DNA of 53,505 nucleotides from contig CANGHK010000035.1 of NCBI GenBank assembly GCA_947453625.1, positions 1 through 53,505 on the forward strand, read 5' to 3'. How positions within the stretch are numbered: position 1 is the stretch's first letter; each line of letters begins with the position of its first letter. A program made the position numbers and the translations under genes. Positions 1 to 8,057 of the stretch are shown piece by piece. This DNA comes from Burkholderiales bacterium (lineage in GTDB: Bacteria; Pseudomonadota; Gammaproteobacteria; Burkholderiales; Burkholderiaceae_C). The notes under the pieces were generated by a model. The model was not told the DNA's origin, searched no databases, and saw only the letters and a list, made by a program, of their open reading frames with translations.

Positions 1-85
1 CGATGCTCTGCCCACCTTCGACCAGGCGAACCGCCTCTTGCTTGAACTCCAGCGTGTACCGCGCCCTCGGTGTCTTCTTCGTCAT
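1..85 (-). CDS. IS3-family transposase OrfA, N-terminal fragment
   Basis: Reads from the ATG at 85 towards position 1 and leaves the window after 28 codons. The visible protein begins MTKKTPRARYTLEFKQEAVR and continues into a VEGGQSI segment. This is the basic N-terminus followed by the first helix of the helix-turn-helix typical of IS3-family OrfA proteins, which bind the IS ends and regulate the OrfAB transposase. A purine-rich ribosome site (AAGGAGAACGG) sits just upstream of the ATG. Only the first part is present, so the IS group cannot be assigned and it is unknown whether the gene is intact outside the window. Confidence 0.7.
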   Translation of the reverse strand, partial: MTKKTPRARYTLEFKQEAVRLVEGGQSI

Positions 86-118
86 TTTCCGTTCTCCTTG
101 CTTGAATTTAATCACTCA
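1..118 (-). mobile_element. left end of an IS3-family-like insertion sequence (partial)
   Basis: The first 85 bases encode the start of an IS3-type OrfA on the minus strand. The sequence between its ATG and the stop codon of the truncated BLUF gene (about 30 bp) looks like a short IS leader. The terminus is placed near 118 because BLUF homology stops there and the sequence begins TGA on the minus strand; IS3-family ends commonly start with TG. The rest of the element lies outside the window, so no second inverted repeat or target duplication can be seen. The boundary is inferred. Confidence 0.5.
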
Positions 119-376
119 GCAAGGGATACGTTTTCTGAGGGCAAGGTCAAACTGCACGCGCTGATGTCGGGGGTCGGCGGCGATTTGGCAGAACAATTGA
201 CTGACCGCTTCGCGCCGGCCTTCCAACACCTGCAGGAAACTGCGACTGTCGAATGCCAGCATTCCGGTGAGTTGACGACGCTGGTTTGCTGCGCGGGCCT
301 TGTCGACAATCTCCTGCACGGCGCTCGAGGTCAGCGGGGTGGTGATCTCGCTGGCGTAGATCAGACGGGTGAGCAT
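116..376 (-). pseudogene. BLUF-domain blue-light sensor, truncated at its C-terminus
   Basis: The 86-residue product begins MLTRLIYASEI and matches a BLUF (FAD-binding blue-light sensing) domain. The conserved flavin-site trio is visible: Tyr7, Asn31 and Gln49, with the LTGML and SFLQVLEG signatures. BLUF proteins usually extend to about 95-150 residues and need the last beta strand and helices, including a semi-conserved Trp/Met segment; here the reading frame ends after RKRIPC. The end coincides with the inferred IS terminus, so I read it as a gene interrupted by the insertion, with its distal part probably beyond the element. A short but folded domain cannot be excluded. Start ATG at 376. 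Confidence 0.7.
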
Positions 377-524
377 TGCGGGTCCCTTGTTGAATCGAGC
401 GGCAACGAACGCGCCCGGCCTGATTCTTCGGCTCGTCCTGGCTCAGCTTGAGTTCAAATTTTGGCGCCGACGCTGAAATAGGCCACCGTGCCAACTCATC
501 GATCGAGTCACTTTCATTTCACGC

Positions 525-773
525 TCAATGCGGTATCAGCCGCGCCAGCACCGCACCGGGCGCGAAGGTCTGGCCGCCCGGCACCAGGATGTCCTCGATC
601 ACGCCGGCCCGTGGCGCCCTGACGTCCAGCGTCTGCCCCACCAGCTTGGCCCGTGCCAGCAACTGGCCGGCCTGCACCGCGTCGCCCTCGGCGGCCAACC
701 ACTGCAGCAGCAGCGCCTGGTCGCCACTTTCTACCGCCTCGTCCAGCGCCGGATCGAGCATCACGTCGGTCAT
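525..773 (-). CDS. small biotinyl/lipoyl-like domain protein lacking the modifiable lysine
   Basis: An 82-residue protein resembling the hammerhead fold of biotinyl/lipoyl carrier domains: an acidic strand region, the WLAAEGDAVQAGQLLA strand, then DVRAPRAGVIEDILVPGG as in 2-oxoacid dehydrogenase E2 domains. In a normal E2 domain the lysine lies five residues before the Val of the VxAP motif. Here that place is Gly (LVGQTLDVRAP), so classical lipoylation looks impossible, although a Lys lies three residues earlier. The gene follows the UspA gene by 14 bp on the same strand and is probably co-transcribed from its promoter. ATG at 773 is chosen because longer starts would overlap the UspA gene. 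Function unknown. Confidence 0.65.
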   Translation of the reverse strand: MTDVMLDPALDEAVESGDQALLLQWLAAEGDAVQAGQLLARAKLVGQTLDVRAPRAGVIEDILVPGGQTFAPGAVLARLIPH

Positions 774-787
774 CGCCGCCTCCCGCC

Positions 788-1624
788 TCAATGCACCATC
801 AGCACGGGCAGCGTCATCGAGCGCAGCAGCGTGCGCGTGACACCGCCCAGCACCCATTCGCGCGCCCTTGTGTGGCCGTAACAGCCCATCACCAGCAGGT
901 CGGAGGCCAGGTCGCTGCAGCGCGACAGCAGCAGGTCGCCCATCTCGGCGGATGCCTCGCCGCAGGCGTGGGCAATGGCACTGATCCCGTGTCGCTGCAG
1001 GTAGGCCAGCAGTGCCACGCTGGCGTCGTCTGCCGAGCGGCCGGGCTCATGCCACCAGACGACGTCGACCTGCGCGGCGGCCTGCAGCAAGGGCAGGGCG
1101 GCGGCCACGGCGCGCGCCGACTCGCGGCTGGGCTTCCAGGCCACCAGCACCTTGCGCGCCGGCTGCGCGTCCACGCCGATGTAGGGCAGCACCAGCGTGG
1201 GCTTGCCGCTGTCCATCACGACCCATTCGACGAAGTCGGCGGGCACGCCCTGAGACGAAACCGACTCGGGCTCACGCTGGCCGAGCACCACCAGATCGGC
1301 GTAGAAGGCCTGTTCGACAAAGGCCGACAGCGATTCCTGCCGGCCCAGCTCTGACCACTGCAGCCGTGTCATGCCCGACGCCACGGCGCTGTCGAACAGG
1401 CCTTTGGCGTGGTTCCGTCGGGTGGCTTCCAGGTCGTCGAGCAAGGCGGCCGCCTCGTAGCCCGTGCCGAACCCGAGCGGGTAGAGCAGGTCGGCCGGCG
1501 TCGTGGCGTACAGCACCGACACCAGGCTGTCGTGCTGCGTGGCCCATTGGTGCGCCAATGTCAGCCGCGCCAGGCCCGTCGGAGACGCGTCGAGATGAAC
1601 CAGCAGGGTCTTGAGTGCGCTCAT
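788..1624 (-). CDS. tandem universal stress protein (UspA family)
   Basis: A 278-residue cytoplasmic protein with two UspA domains, about residues 1-145 and 150-278. The N-terminus (KTLLVHLDASP) has the first Usp strand. The second domain keeps the ATP-binding pattern in MGCYGHTRAREWVLGGVT followed by TLLRSMTLPVLMVH, typical of ATP-binding Usps; the matching loop in domain 1 is degenerate. Tandem Usps are associated with survival under low oxygen, starvation and stationary phase. The gene is divergent from the second GroEL gene, and the 180 bp between them carries two FNR-like palindromes, one spaced correctly for this gene. A GGAG ribosome site precedes ATG 1624. The downstream lipoyl-like gene is probably in the same transcript. 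Confidence 0.9.
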   Translation of the reverse strand: MSALKTLLVHLDASPTGLARLTLAHQWATQHDSLVSVLYATTPADLLYPLGFGTGYEAAALLDDLEATRRNHAKGLFDSAVASGMTRLQWSELGRQESLSAFVEQAFYADLVVLGQREPESVSSQGVPADFVEWVVMDSGKPTLVLPYIGVDAQPARKVLVAWKPSRESARAVAAALPLLQAAAQVDVVWWHEPGRSADDASVALLAYLQRHGISAIAHACGEASAEMGDLLLSRCSDLASDLLVMGCYGHTRAREWVLGGVTRTLLRSMTLPVLMVH

Positions 1625-1653
1625 GCCAGGGCTCCGGGTTTGTTGGACTGCCG

Positions 1654-1694
1654 ACGATAGGTGGCGGCGGCCGGCCCGTGTTGCGCAGCGTCAA
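1654..1694 (-). promoter_or_regulatory. candidate FNR/Anr-type promoter of the UspA gene
   Basis: The 14-mer TTGCGCAGCGTCAA at 1681-1694 fits the FNR-family pattern of TTG and CAA half-sites separated by 8. On the minus strand a -10-like TATCGT lies at 1659-1654. The box centre to -10 centre distance is 31 bp, which puts the predicted start near 1647 and the box at about -41, the class II activator position. The predicted leader is about 23 nt. Inference from pattern and spacing only. Confidence 0.5.
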
Positions 1695-1714
1695 CCGCGC
1701 TGAACGGCGCAGGT

Positions 1715-1728
1715 TTGAGCAGACTCAA
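1715..1728 (+). promoter_or_regulatory. FNR/Anr-like palindrome upstream of the second groEL
   Basis: TTGAGCAGACTCAA has perfect TTGA and TCAA half-sites and full dyad symmetry of the outer five bases on each side. It lies 78 bp before the groEL start. The -10 expected 31-32 bp downstream (around 1750-1756) is poor, so this box could instead serve as a second upstream site for the divergent UspA promoter. Confidence 0.4.
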
Positions 1729-1805
1729 TCCGCGCGCCGGGATAGCCGCCACGATGGCGCTGGTTCACCCGTGTTCCACGCTGTTGCCTGTTGGAGGCGA
1801 TGCCC

Positions 1806-3437
1806 ATGGCCGCCAGACACCTGATGTTCCACGACGAAGCGAGGGACAAGATCCGGCGCGGCGTCGACGCGCTGGCCGAGGCCGTCCGGGTCACGCTTGG
1901 ACCGCGTGGACGCACTGTCATCCTCGACCGCGAATTCGGCCCGCCGCAGATTGTCAATTCCGGCGTGCTGGTGGCCAAGGCGATCGAGCTGGAGGAGCGG
2001 TTCGAGAACATGGGCGCGCAGATGCTGCGCGAGGTGGCCTCGCGCACCAGCGAGAAGGCCGGCGACGGCACCACCACGGCCACCGTGCTGGCCCACGCGA
2101 TGATCCACGAGGGCCTGCGCTACCTGGCTGGCGGCATGAACCCGATGGACTTGAAGCGCGGCATCGAGCAGGCCATAGACGCGGTGGTGGCCGAGATTCA
2201 CCAGATGGCGCGGCCCTGCGGCAGCTCGCAGGAGATCGCCCATGTGGCCTCGATTTCGGCCAACAACGACCGCTCGATCGGCGAGTTGCTGGCGCGCGCG
2301 ATCGACCGCGTGGGGCGCGAAGGCGCGATCGCCATCGAGGACGGCTCGGGCCTGGTCAGCGAGCTCGAGGTGGTCGAGGGCCTGCAGTTCGACCGCGGCT
2401 TCCTGTCGCCCTATTTCATCAACAACACGGAGCGCCAGACCGCCGTGCTCGAGGACGCGTCCATCCTGCTCTGCGACAAGAAACTGTCGTCACTGCAGGA
2501 CTTGCTGCCGCTGCTCGAGCAGGTGGTCAAGGCCGGCCGGCCGCTGCTGGTGATCGCCGACGAGATCGACAGCGAGGCGCTGGCCACGCTGGTGATCAAC
2601 ACGATGCGCGGCACGCTCAAGACCTGCGCGGTCAAGTCGCCCAGCTTCGGCGATAGGCGCCACGCGCTGCTGCAGGACCTGGCACTGCTGACCGGCGGCC
2701 GGGTGGTCAGCGACGAGCTCGGGCTGAGTCTGGCCAAGGTCACGCTGGACGACCTGGGGCGCGCCAGGCGGGTGGAAGTGGGCAAGGACGAGACGACGCT
2801 GATCGGCGGCGGCGGCGCGCCGGCGGCTATCGCCGAGCGCATCCAGGGCATCCGCCGCGAGCGCGCCGCGGCCACCAGCGATTACGAGCGCGAGAAGCTC
2901 GACGAGCGCGCCGCCAAGCTGTCGGGCGGGGTGGCGCTGATCAAGGTCGGCGCGGCCACCGAGTCCGAGTTGAAGGAGCGCAAGATCCGCGTCGAAGACG
3001 CGTTGCACGCCACCCGGGCGGCGATCGAGGAGGGCATCGTGCCCGGCGGCGGTGTGGCGCTGCTGCGCGCCCGGCGCGTGCTGGGCGCGCTCAAGGGCGA
3101 GACCCTGGACCAGGACTCGGGCCTGCGCACCGTGGCGCGCGCGCTCGAGGAGCCGCTGCGCCAGATCGTGGCCAACGCCGGCGCTGAGCCGTCGGTGGTG
3201 CTGCACCACATCGCCGAGTCGACCGAGCCCGCCTTCGGCTACAACGCGGCGACGGGGGGCTATGGGGACTTGCTGCAGATGGGCGTGATCGATCCGGCCA
3301 AGGTCACCCGGCTGGCCTTGCAGAACGCCAGCTCGATTGCCGGCCTGATCCTGACCACCGACTGCCTGATCGCCAACGCGCCGCCGCCCAGGCCGGCCGC
3401 CGCGGGCCAGGGGTCGGGGATGGAGTCGACGCTGTGA
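1806..3437 (+). CDS. groEL: GroEL-type chaperonin, second (stress) copy
   Basis: A 543-residue Hsp60 chaperonin. The equatorial domain shows [11 protein letters not shown] and the ATPase loop GDGTTTATV with Asp87; the second ATPase Asp lies in [22 protein letters not shown]. The C-terminus ends [10 protein letters not shown] rather than in the usual Gly-Gly-Met repeat, and no groES lies upstream, so this is not the main groESL operon. The ATG at 1806 is chosen because GGAGG at 1793-1797 is 8 bp away; the ATG at 1800 is too close and the upstream TTG at 1791 overlaps the ribosome site. It is followed by a phosphoribosyltransferase gene 76 bp downstream and diverges from a UspA gene. Probably a stress-specific chaperonin, perhaps induced at low oxygen. 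Confidence 0.95.
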   Translation: MAARHLMFHDEARDKIRRGVDALAEAVRVTLGPRGRTVILDREFGPPQIVNSGVLVAKAIELEERFENMGAQMLREVASRTSEKAGDGTTTATVLAHAMIHEGLRYLAGGMNPMDLKRGIEQAIDAVVAEIHQMARPCGSSQEIAHVASISANNDRSIGELLARAIDRVGREGAIAIEDGSGLVSELEVVEGLQFDRGFLSPYFINNTERQTAVLEDASILLCDKKLSSLQDLLPLLEQVVKAGRPLLVIADEIDSEALATLVINTMRGTLKTCAVKSPSFGDRRHALLQDLALLTGGRVVSDELGLSLAKVTLDDLGRARRVEVGKDETTLIGGGGAPAAIAERIQGIRRERAAATSDYEREKLDERAAKLSGGVALIKVGAATESELKERKIRVEDALHATRAAIEEGIVPGGGVALLRARRVLGALKGETLDQDSGLRTVARALEEPLRQIVANAGAEPSVVLHHIAESTEPAFGYNAATGGYGDLLQMGVIDPAKVTRLALQNASSIAGLILTTDCLIANAPPPRPAAAGQGSGMESTL

Positions 3438-3513
3438 GGGCCCACGACTTGGCGGCTGCGCCCGGCGCCGGCGTCGCTTTGGCCACGATGGCCATGACCC
3501 GCAGGGCTGCGCC

Positions 3514-4191
3514 ATGACCCGGCGCTTTGCCAACCGGCGCGAAGCCGGGCAGGCCCTGGCCGTCCGCCTGGTGACGTGCGATCTGCCGCCGCCGGTGGTG
3601 GTGCTGGCGCTGCCGCGCGGCGGCGTGCCGATAGGCGCGCTGGTGGCCCGCGCGCTGGGCGCGCCGCTGGACCTGCTGCTGGTGCGCAAGATAGGCGCGC
3701 CCTGGCAGCCCGAACTGGCGGTGGCGGCGCTGGTCGATGGCGACCCGCCTGACCTGGTCGACGACGAGCAGATCCAGGCCGCGTTGGGCATAGACCCCGC
3801 CTATGTCCGCCGGCAGGCCGCGCAGGAGTTGCGCGAGATCGAGCGGCGCCGCGGCGTCTACCTGCGGGGCCGCGCGCCGGTGCCGGTCGAGGGTGCCACC
3901 GTGGTGGTCGTCGATGACGGCATCGCCACCGGCACTACCGTGCGCGCCGCGCTCAAGGCCCTGCGGCGCCGGCATCCGGCGCGCCTGGTGCTGGCCACGC
4001 CGGTGGCGCCGCGCGACACGCTGCAGCAGTTGCGTGCCGAGGTGGACGAGATCGTCTGCCTGGCCACGCCTTCGCCGTTCGATGCCATAGGCCAGCATTA
4101 CGACGATTTTCACCAGGTCGGCGACGACGAGGTGCTGGCCGCGCTCGATGCCTGCGGCCCGACGCAGGGCGCTGGCGACAAGCCGGCCTGA
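3514..4191 (+). CDS. phosphoribosyltransferase-domain protein
   Basis: A 225-residue type I phosphoribosyltransferase fold protein. The PRPP-binding loop is VVVVDDGIATGTT at about residues 130-142, with the two acidic residues and the following TG(T)T that hold the ribose-5-phosphate. An N-terminal LPRGGVPIGALVA segment is the usual second loop. The C-terminal part (LATPSPFDAIGQHYDDFHQV) is typical of the stand-alone family often found beside UspA and erythromycin-esterase-like genes; the true substrate of that family is not established. It lies downstream of the second groEL on the same strand and may be co-transcribed. A PRPP-synthase-like gene lies about 6.6 kb away and could supply PRPP. 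Confidence 0.85.
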   Translation: MTRRFANRREAGQALAVRLVTCDLPPPVVVLALPRGGVPIGALVARALGAPLDLLLVRKIGAPWQPELAVAALVDGDPPDLVDDEQIQAALGIDPAYVRRQAAQELREIERRRGVYLRGRAPVPVEGATVVVVDDGIATGTTVRAALKALRRRHPARLVLATPVAPRDTLQQLRAEVDEIVCLATPSPFDAIGQHYDDFHQVGDDEVLAALDACGPTQGAGDKPA

Positions 4192-4279
4192 GCCGTATCA
4201 GCCCCGGGCAGCCGGACGACCGCGTAGCCTCAATGCTGCTAGGCTCGCGGGCTGCCTGGCTCATGGATCGAACCGACCT

Positions 4280-5185
4280 ATGCCTGTTTTCCGCCGTTTG
4301 CCGCGTCTGCTGCTGGTCCTGGCCGCTGGGGGCCTGTCGACTATCGCCCTGGCCCAGGCCTCACCGGTGTCACCGGCGGTCGACTCGGTCTGCGCTTTCG
4401 CGGCGCGGGGCATTCCGGCGCGGCCTGCGCAAGCGCGCGGCGGCAACGCCTTCGCCGACAGCCTGGCCGGCCTGACCGAGCCCGAGCGCGACCGCGCGAT
4501 CCGCGACGAGTTGCTGTCGGGCAACCTGCCGCCGGCCTTGCGCCGTGTCTCGCCAGCCACCGTCACCGGACAAGGGCCGGACGGGACGCCGGTGCAACTG
4601 GTGTTGTGCGTGCTGGCGGACTACCTGGCCGTCGGTGCCGACCTCGACGCGCTGCGGGTGCCTATGGGCCTGGACAGCGCGCGGGCGGTGGCGGCGGGAT
4701 TCGGCTTCACCCTGCCGACCCGGCGCATGGTCGACCTGATCTACCGCCAGGCGACGGTGCAGTTGCTGCCCCAACCGCTGCCGGCCGGTGAGGCGATGCG
4801 CTCGACCGCCACCTACCGCCAGCACCAGGCCTTGGTGGAACAGCAGCGCGCGGCGGTCGGCGCCCTGCCCGGCGCGCTGACCGCGGGCCACAAGAAGGAC
4901 CTGGTGATCAGCGAACGGCTGTGGCGCCAGCCCGACCGGGTGGCGATCTACGGTTGGCACCGCCGCGCCGACGCGCCCATCCAGCCGCTGTCGACGGTGC
5001 ATGGTGCGCGCTACGCCGACTACAGCCACGGCGTGCGCCTGGTCAGCGAGACGGTGCTGGTCGACGGCCTGCCGCGCTCGATCTTCGACCTGCTGGCCGA
5101 CCCGCAGTGGTCGTCGCTGCTCAGCGACGAGGGTCCGCTGCCGCACCTGCTGGCCTGGATGCAGCGCGGCCTCGCGTTGCGCTGA
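4280..5185 (+). CDS. exported protein of unknown function
   Basis: A 301-residue protein with a clear Sec signal peptide (RRLPRLLLVLAAGGLSTIALAQA, cleavage after AQA). I do not recognise a family in the mature part. It contains an Ala/Arg-rich stretch, a region reading LLSGNLPPALRRVSPAT, and a C-terminal half with YGWHRRADAPIQPLSTVHGARYAD and a SETVLVDG segment. SUMF1-cluster neighbours sometimes include proteins with this YGWH layout, but I cannot name one. ATG 4280 is chosen because it gives the signal peptide directly; the frame is open upstream. It is convergent with the SUMF1-like gene (38 bp between stops) and follows the phosphoribosyltransferase gene by 88 bp. Confidence 0.7.
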   Translation: MPVFRRLPRLLLVLAAGGLSTIALAQASPVSPAVDSVCAFAARGIPARPAQARGGNAFADSLAGLTEPERDRAIRDELLSGNLPPALRRVSPATVTGQGPDGTPVQLVLCVLADYLAVGADLDALRVPMGLDSARAVAAGFGFTLPTRRMVDLIYRQATVQLLPQPLPAGEAMRSTATYRQHQALVEQQRAAVGALPGALTAGHKKDLVISERLWRQPDRVAIYGWHRRADAPIQPLSTVHGARYADYSHGVRLVSETVLVDGLPRSIFDLLADPQWSSLLSDEGPLPHLLAWMQRGLALR

Positions 5186-5223
5186 ACTGGCTTGGGCCGC
5201 GCCTGGGCGCAGTCTGCGCGCCG

Positions 5224-6279
5224 TCAACGCTCGGGCAGGGTCTTGCAGCAGCGGAACCCGAGGTGGTAGTTGGCGTGGCTGGCCGGGTCCATCACCGCGC
5301 TGCCATGCCAGTAGGGTGCGCGCCAGCGGCACCAGTCCTCATGCGCGCGGTAGCGGTCGAAGATGAACCAGCTGCCCTTCATCTCGGTGACACCGAGGCC
5401 GCGGCTGCCCTGGCTGGCCATCTGCGACCGGTCCAGCGGCAGGTTCATGTGCTCGGCGGCGTTGCCGTGCAGGTCGTACACGCCCAGCGCGCTGCGGCAG
5501 CCGGGGAAGGCGCCGGCCGGGTAGGTGTTCGAGCCGCAGGCGCTCCAGCCGCCACCGCCGCAGCCCTCGGTCTTGCTGCTGTCGGCCGCGCAGAGGCCGG
5601 GGCGGTATTGCGGGCCGTAGCTCCAGCGCTTGTCGCCCGCATGGGCCCGGTTGTGGACCTCGCGCAGCCGGCGCTGCGCGGCGCCGGCCGGCAGCCCGGC
5701 GATCAGGTCGAAGCGGTAGTCGGGCGGCAGCAGCCGGCCTTCGCAAGCGCCTTCCCATTCGTGCGCGTCGCACAGGCGCTTGCCCACCGCCTCGCAGATC
5801 TGTGCCGCCTCGCGTGCCCGCACCCAGACCACCGGGTAGGCGCAGGGCAGGTCGGGAAACTCGAACTGGTCGATGCAGGCGCGGGCGTCCTCGGGGCGCT
5901 GGGTCTGCGGGTCGTAGAGCGGCGCCATGTGCGGGCCGCCGCACAGCCGCTCGAAGCGCGCGCTGTCGCCGGGCGCCGGCGCGGCCTGGCGCACCGCCAG
6001 GCATTGCTCGGGTGTCATCGGGTGGCGGGCGATGGCCGGGTTGCCCTGGCCGATGAAGCCCGAGCGGGTGAAGATCGCGCGCAGCCGCTGCATCGCCGCG
6101 TCGTCCAGGCCCTGCACCTGCTGCAACTGGCGCAGCAGCGCGTCGTTGCGGCGGGCCAGCGTGTCGGGCTGCGCGGCCAATGGGTGCGGCAGTCCGGGCA
6201 GCCCCGCCAGTGCCAGCAGCACGAGCGCACGCGTCCACCACGACAGGCGCCGGCGGTGCCGTCGGGGCTGGGTTTTCAT
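5224..6279 (-). CDS. exported SUMF1/formylglycine-generating-enzyme-like protein
   Basis: A 351-residue protein with an N-terminal signal (WTRALVLLALAGLPGLPHPLAAQ). From about residue 120 it carries the SUMF1 fold: PCAYPVVWVRAREAAQICEA, KRLCDAHEWEGACEG, VYDLHGNAAEHMNL and, at the end, HLGFRCC. This family includes formylglycine-generating enzymes, EgtB-like sulfoxide synthases and non-catalytic C-type-lectin-like proteins. The classical catalytic cysteine pair cannot be assigned by eye, so its reaction is unknown. Its ATG overlaps the stop of the upstream gene by 4 bp (ATGA), so it is the last gene of a translationally coupled four-gene operon. Export places it in the periplasm or envelope. 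Confidence 0.85.
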   Translation of the reverse strand: MKTQPRRHRRRLSWWTRALVLLALAGLPGLPHPLAAQPDTLARRNDALLRQLQQVQGLDDAAMQRLRAIFTRSGFIGQGNPAIARHPMTPEQCLAVRQAAPAPGDSARFERLCGGPHMAPLYDPQTQRPEDARACIDQFEFPDLPCAYPVVWVRAREAAQICEAVGKRLCDAHEWEGACEGRLLPPDYRFDLIAGLPAGAAQRRLREVHNRAHAGDKRWSYGPQYRPGLCAADSSKTEGCGGGGWSACGSNTYPAGAFPGCRSALGVYDLHGNAAEHMNLPLDRSQMASQGSRGLGVTEMKGSWFIFDRYRAHEDWCRWRAPYWHGSAVMDPASHANYHLGFRCCKTLPER

Positions 6280-8057
6280 CGGTGTGGGGCCTTGGTCAGC
6301 AGGTAGAAGAAATCACGGTCGTCGGCATAGCCCAGGAAGCGCGGCACCAGCGCCCCGCCGGCCTGCTTGTCGAGCGCGGCCATGCCGCTGACCAGGTGCT
6401 CGACGCCGATCTGCGCGCCGCTGCGGGGGTAGAGCGCCAGATAGGTGTGCTCCAGCGCGTTCATATCCAGGTGCATCGCGTAGCGGCAGGCGTAGGCCTG
6501 GAACACGCGCGCCATCGCCCGCGGCGTGGCGGTCGAGAAGTAGCCGTAGACCAGGAAGCGCCGGCTTTCGGCCTCGACCAGGCAGGCGCCGGCGCGCAGC
6601 GTGCGCAGCCGCTCATCGGCCGAGCCCGACCAGTTGCCCGCGCCCCACTGGTCGATCAGCGCACCCGGCCGGCCGGTGCCCCCGCCGGGGTCGCGCTCGA
6701 GCAGTGGCACGCCGTTCTGCCGGGCGTGGCGCAGCCTGCCCAGCCCGCCGGCGTCGTCCTCGGAGCGCCAGGTGGTCATGCCGACCTCGCCGTCCTGACC
6801 CACGTACAGCGTGGCCAGGCCGGGTTGCAGCCGGCTGAACACCACGCCCTGCTCGATGAAGCCGTAGTGGCTGCCGCGGTTCACGGTGGCCAGCGCGCCG
6901 TGGCGGAACGCGCCGTGCTCGCGCTTGAAGCCGCCGGTGAAGGTGGCCACCGCGCGCGCCTGCAGCGCCGGGGCGAGCTGGCCGGTGCGCACCAGCGGCG
7001 CGGCGCTGGCGATGCCGTCGGGCCCGGGCAGTGCCGGTGGGCGCAGCGCGGGTGGCACGCGGGCCGACCAGCCCAGCCGCGGGTGCTCGGTGCCCAGCGC
7101 GAAGCCCAGCTCGAAGGCCGACAGGTCGAAGGCCACCAGCAGGGCCAGCGCCTCGCCCTCGACCGGGTCTAGCGCCAGCGGCCTTGCGGCGGCGCCGGCC
7201 CCTGCCGCCAGCGCCCGCGGCAGCGCCGCGCTGAGGTAGATGCCGTCCAGCCCGGCCAGCGCCCGCCACTGGCCCAGCCGCAGCGGCGCGACGGCGTCGG
7301 CCAAGCCCAGGCCCAGCGCGTCGCTCGCCACCGCACGCGGCGTTGCGCCGTCGGCCAGCCGGGCGGGCGGCGGCGCGCCGGTGGGCGGGTCCCTGCCCGG
7401 GTAGTCGCCCGGCTTGTCGGCCGGTCGGGCGCGTTGCGCGAAAGCGTCCTGCAGGAACTCGCGGCGCACGAAACCGATCACTTGCTCGCCGCGCCAGACA
7501 TGGTCGCGCAGCAGCTCGGTGCCGGCCTCCAGCGTGCTGCGGTGGCCTGCCACCGCGTTGCGCAGGTAGAGCCGGCCACCGCACAGCGGCGCGTAGGCCA
7601 GCGGGCTGCGGCGCGCGGCGGCCAGCGCGGGGCCCGGCCACAGCGGGCAGGGCGCTGCGCCCTCGCCGGGCAAGTCGCTGCCTGGGGTTGCGCTGCCCAG
7701 CGTCAGCGTGCCCGGCCGTGTCGGGTCCAGCGCCACGCGCTGCGCCGCGGGATCGGCGTTCTCGAGGTGGTATTGCGTGGCCGCGGTCTCGCCGGGGCCG
7801 CGCAGCGTCAGCAGGAACCAGGCGTTGACGGCCGGCTGCAGGGCGGTCAGCGTCAGGCTGCCGCGCTGGCGGCCGGGGCCGGGCAGGTCGACCTGCTGGC
7901 TGCGCCGGGCCGCTTGCAGGTCGACCAGGGTCAGGGGCGGCGCGCTGGCCGTCGCGACGCCCTGCGGCGCCGTGGTTTGGCCCAGGCTGGCGCCTGCCAG
8001 CAGCAGCATGCCGCCGGCCGGGGCCAGGCGCAGGCGTTGGCGATGTCGGGCGGTCAT
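6276..8057 (-). CDS. exported phosphodiester-glycosidase-like (NAGPA/DUF2233-type) protein
   Basis: A 593-residue protein with signal peptide (LAPAGGMLLLAGASLGQT). The C-terminal half resembles the NAGPA/DUF2233 fold: a GGFKREHGAF strand with TVNRGSHYGFIEQG, a GEVGMTTW loop, RRFLVYGYFSTATPRAMARVF, then YAMHLDMNALEHTYLALY where family members have an LDGGGS-type segment. That segment lacks the usual double Gly and Ser, so the activity may differ. The N-terminal part (about 250 residues) is unassigned and probably a beta-rich domain. ATG 8057 overlaps the stop of the HAD-UbiA gene by 4 bp and its own stop overlaps the SUMF1-like gene by 4 bp. It probably acts on an envelope glycan or phosphodiester made by the upstream enzymes. 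Confidence 0.65.
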   Translation of the reverse strand: MTARHRQRLRLAPAGGMLLLAGASLGQTTAPQGVATASAPPLTLVDLQAARRSQQVDLPGPGRQRGSLTLTALQPAVNAWFLLTLRGPGETAATQYHLENADPAAQRVALDPTRPGTLTLGSATPGSDLPGEGAAPCPLWPGPALAAARRSPLAYAPLCGGRLYLRNAVAGHRSTLEAGTELLRDHVWRGEQVIGFVRREFLQDAFAQRARPADKPGDYPGRDPPTGAPPPARLADGATPRAVASDALGLGLADAVAPLRLGQWRALAGLDGIYLSAALPRALAAGAGAAARPLALDPVEGEALALLVAFDLSAFELGFALGTEHPRLGWSARVPPALRPPALPGPDGIASAAPLVRTGQLAPALQARAVATFTGGFKREHGAFRHGALATVNRGSHYGFIEQGVVFSRLQPGLATLYVGQDGEVGMTTWRSEDDAGGLGRLRHARQNGVPLLERDPGGGTGRPGALIDQWGAGNWSGSADERLRTLRAGACLVEAESRRFLVYGYFSTATPRAMARVFQAYACRYAMHLDMNALEHTYLALYPRSGAQIGVEHLVSGMAALDKQAGGALVPRFLGYADDRDFFYLLTKAPHR

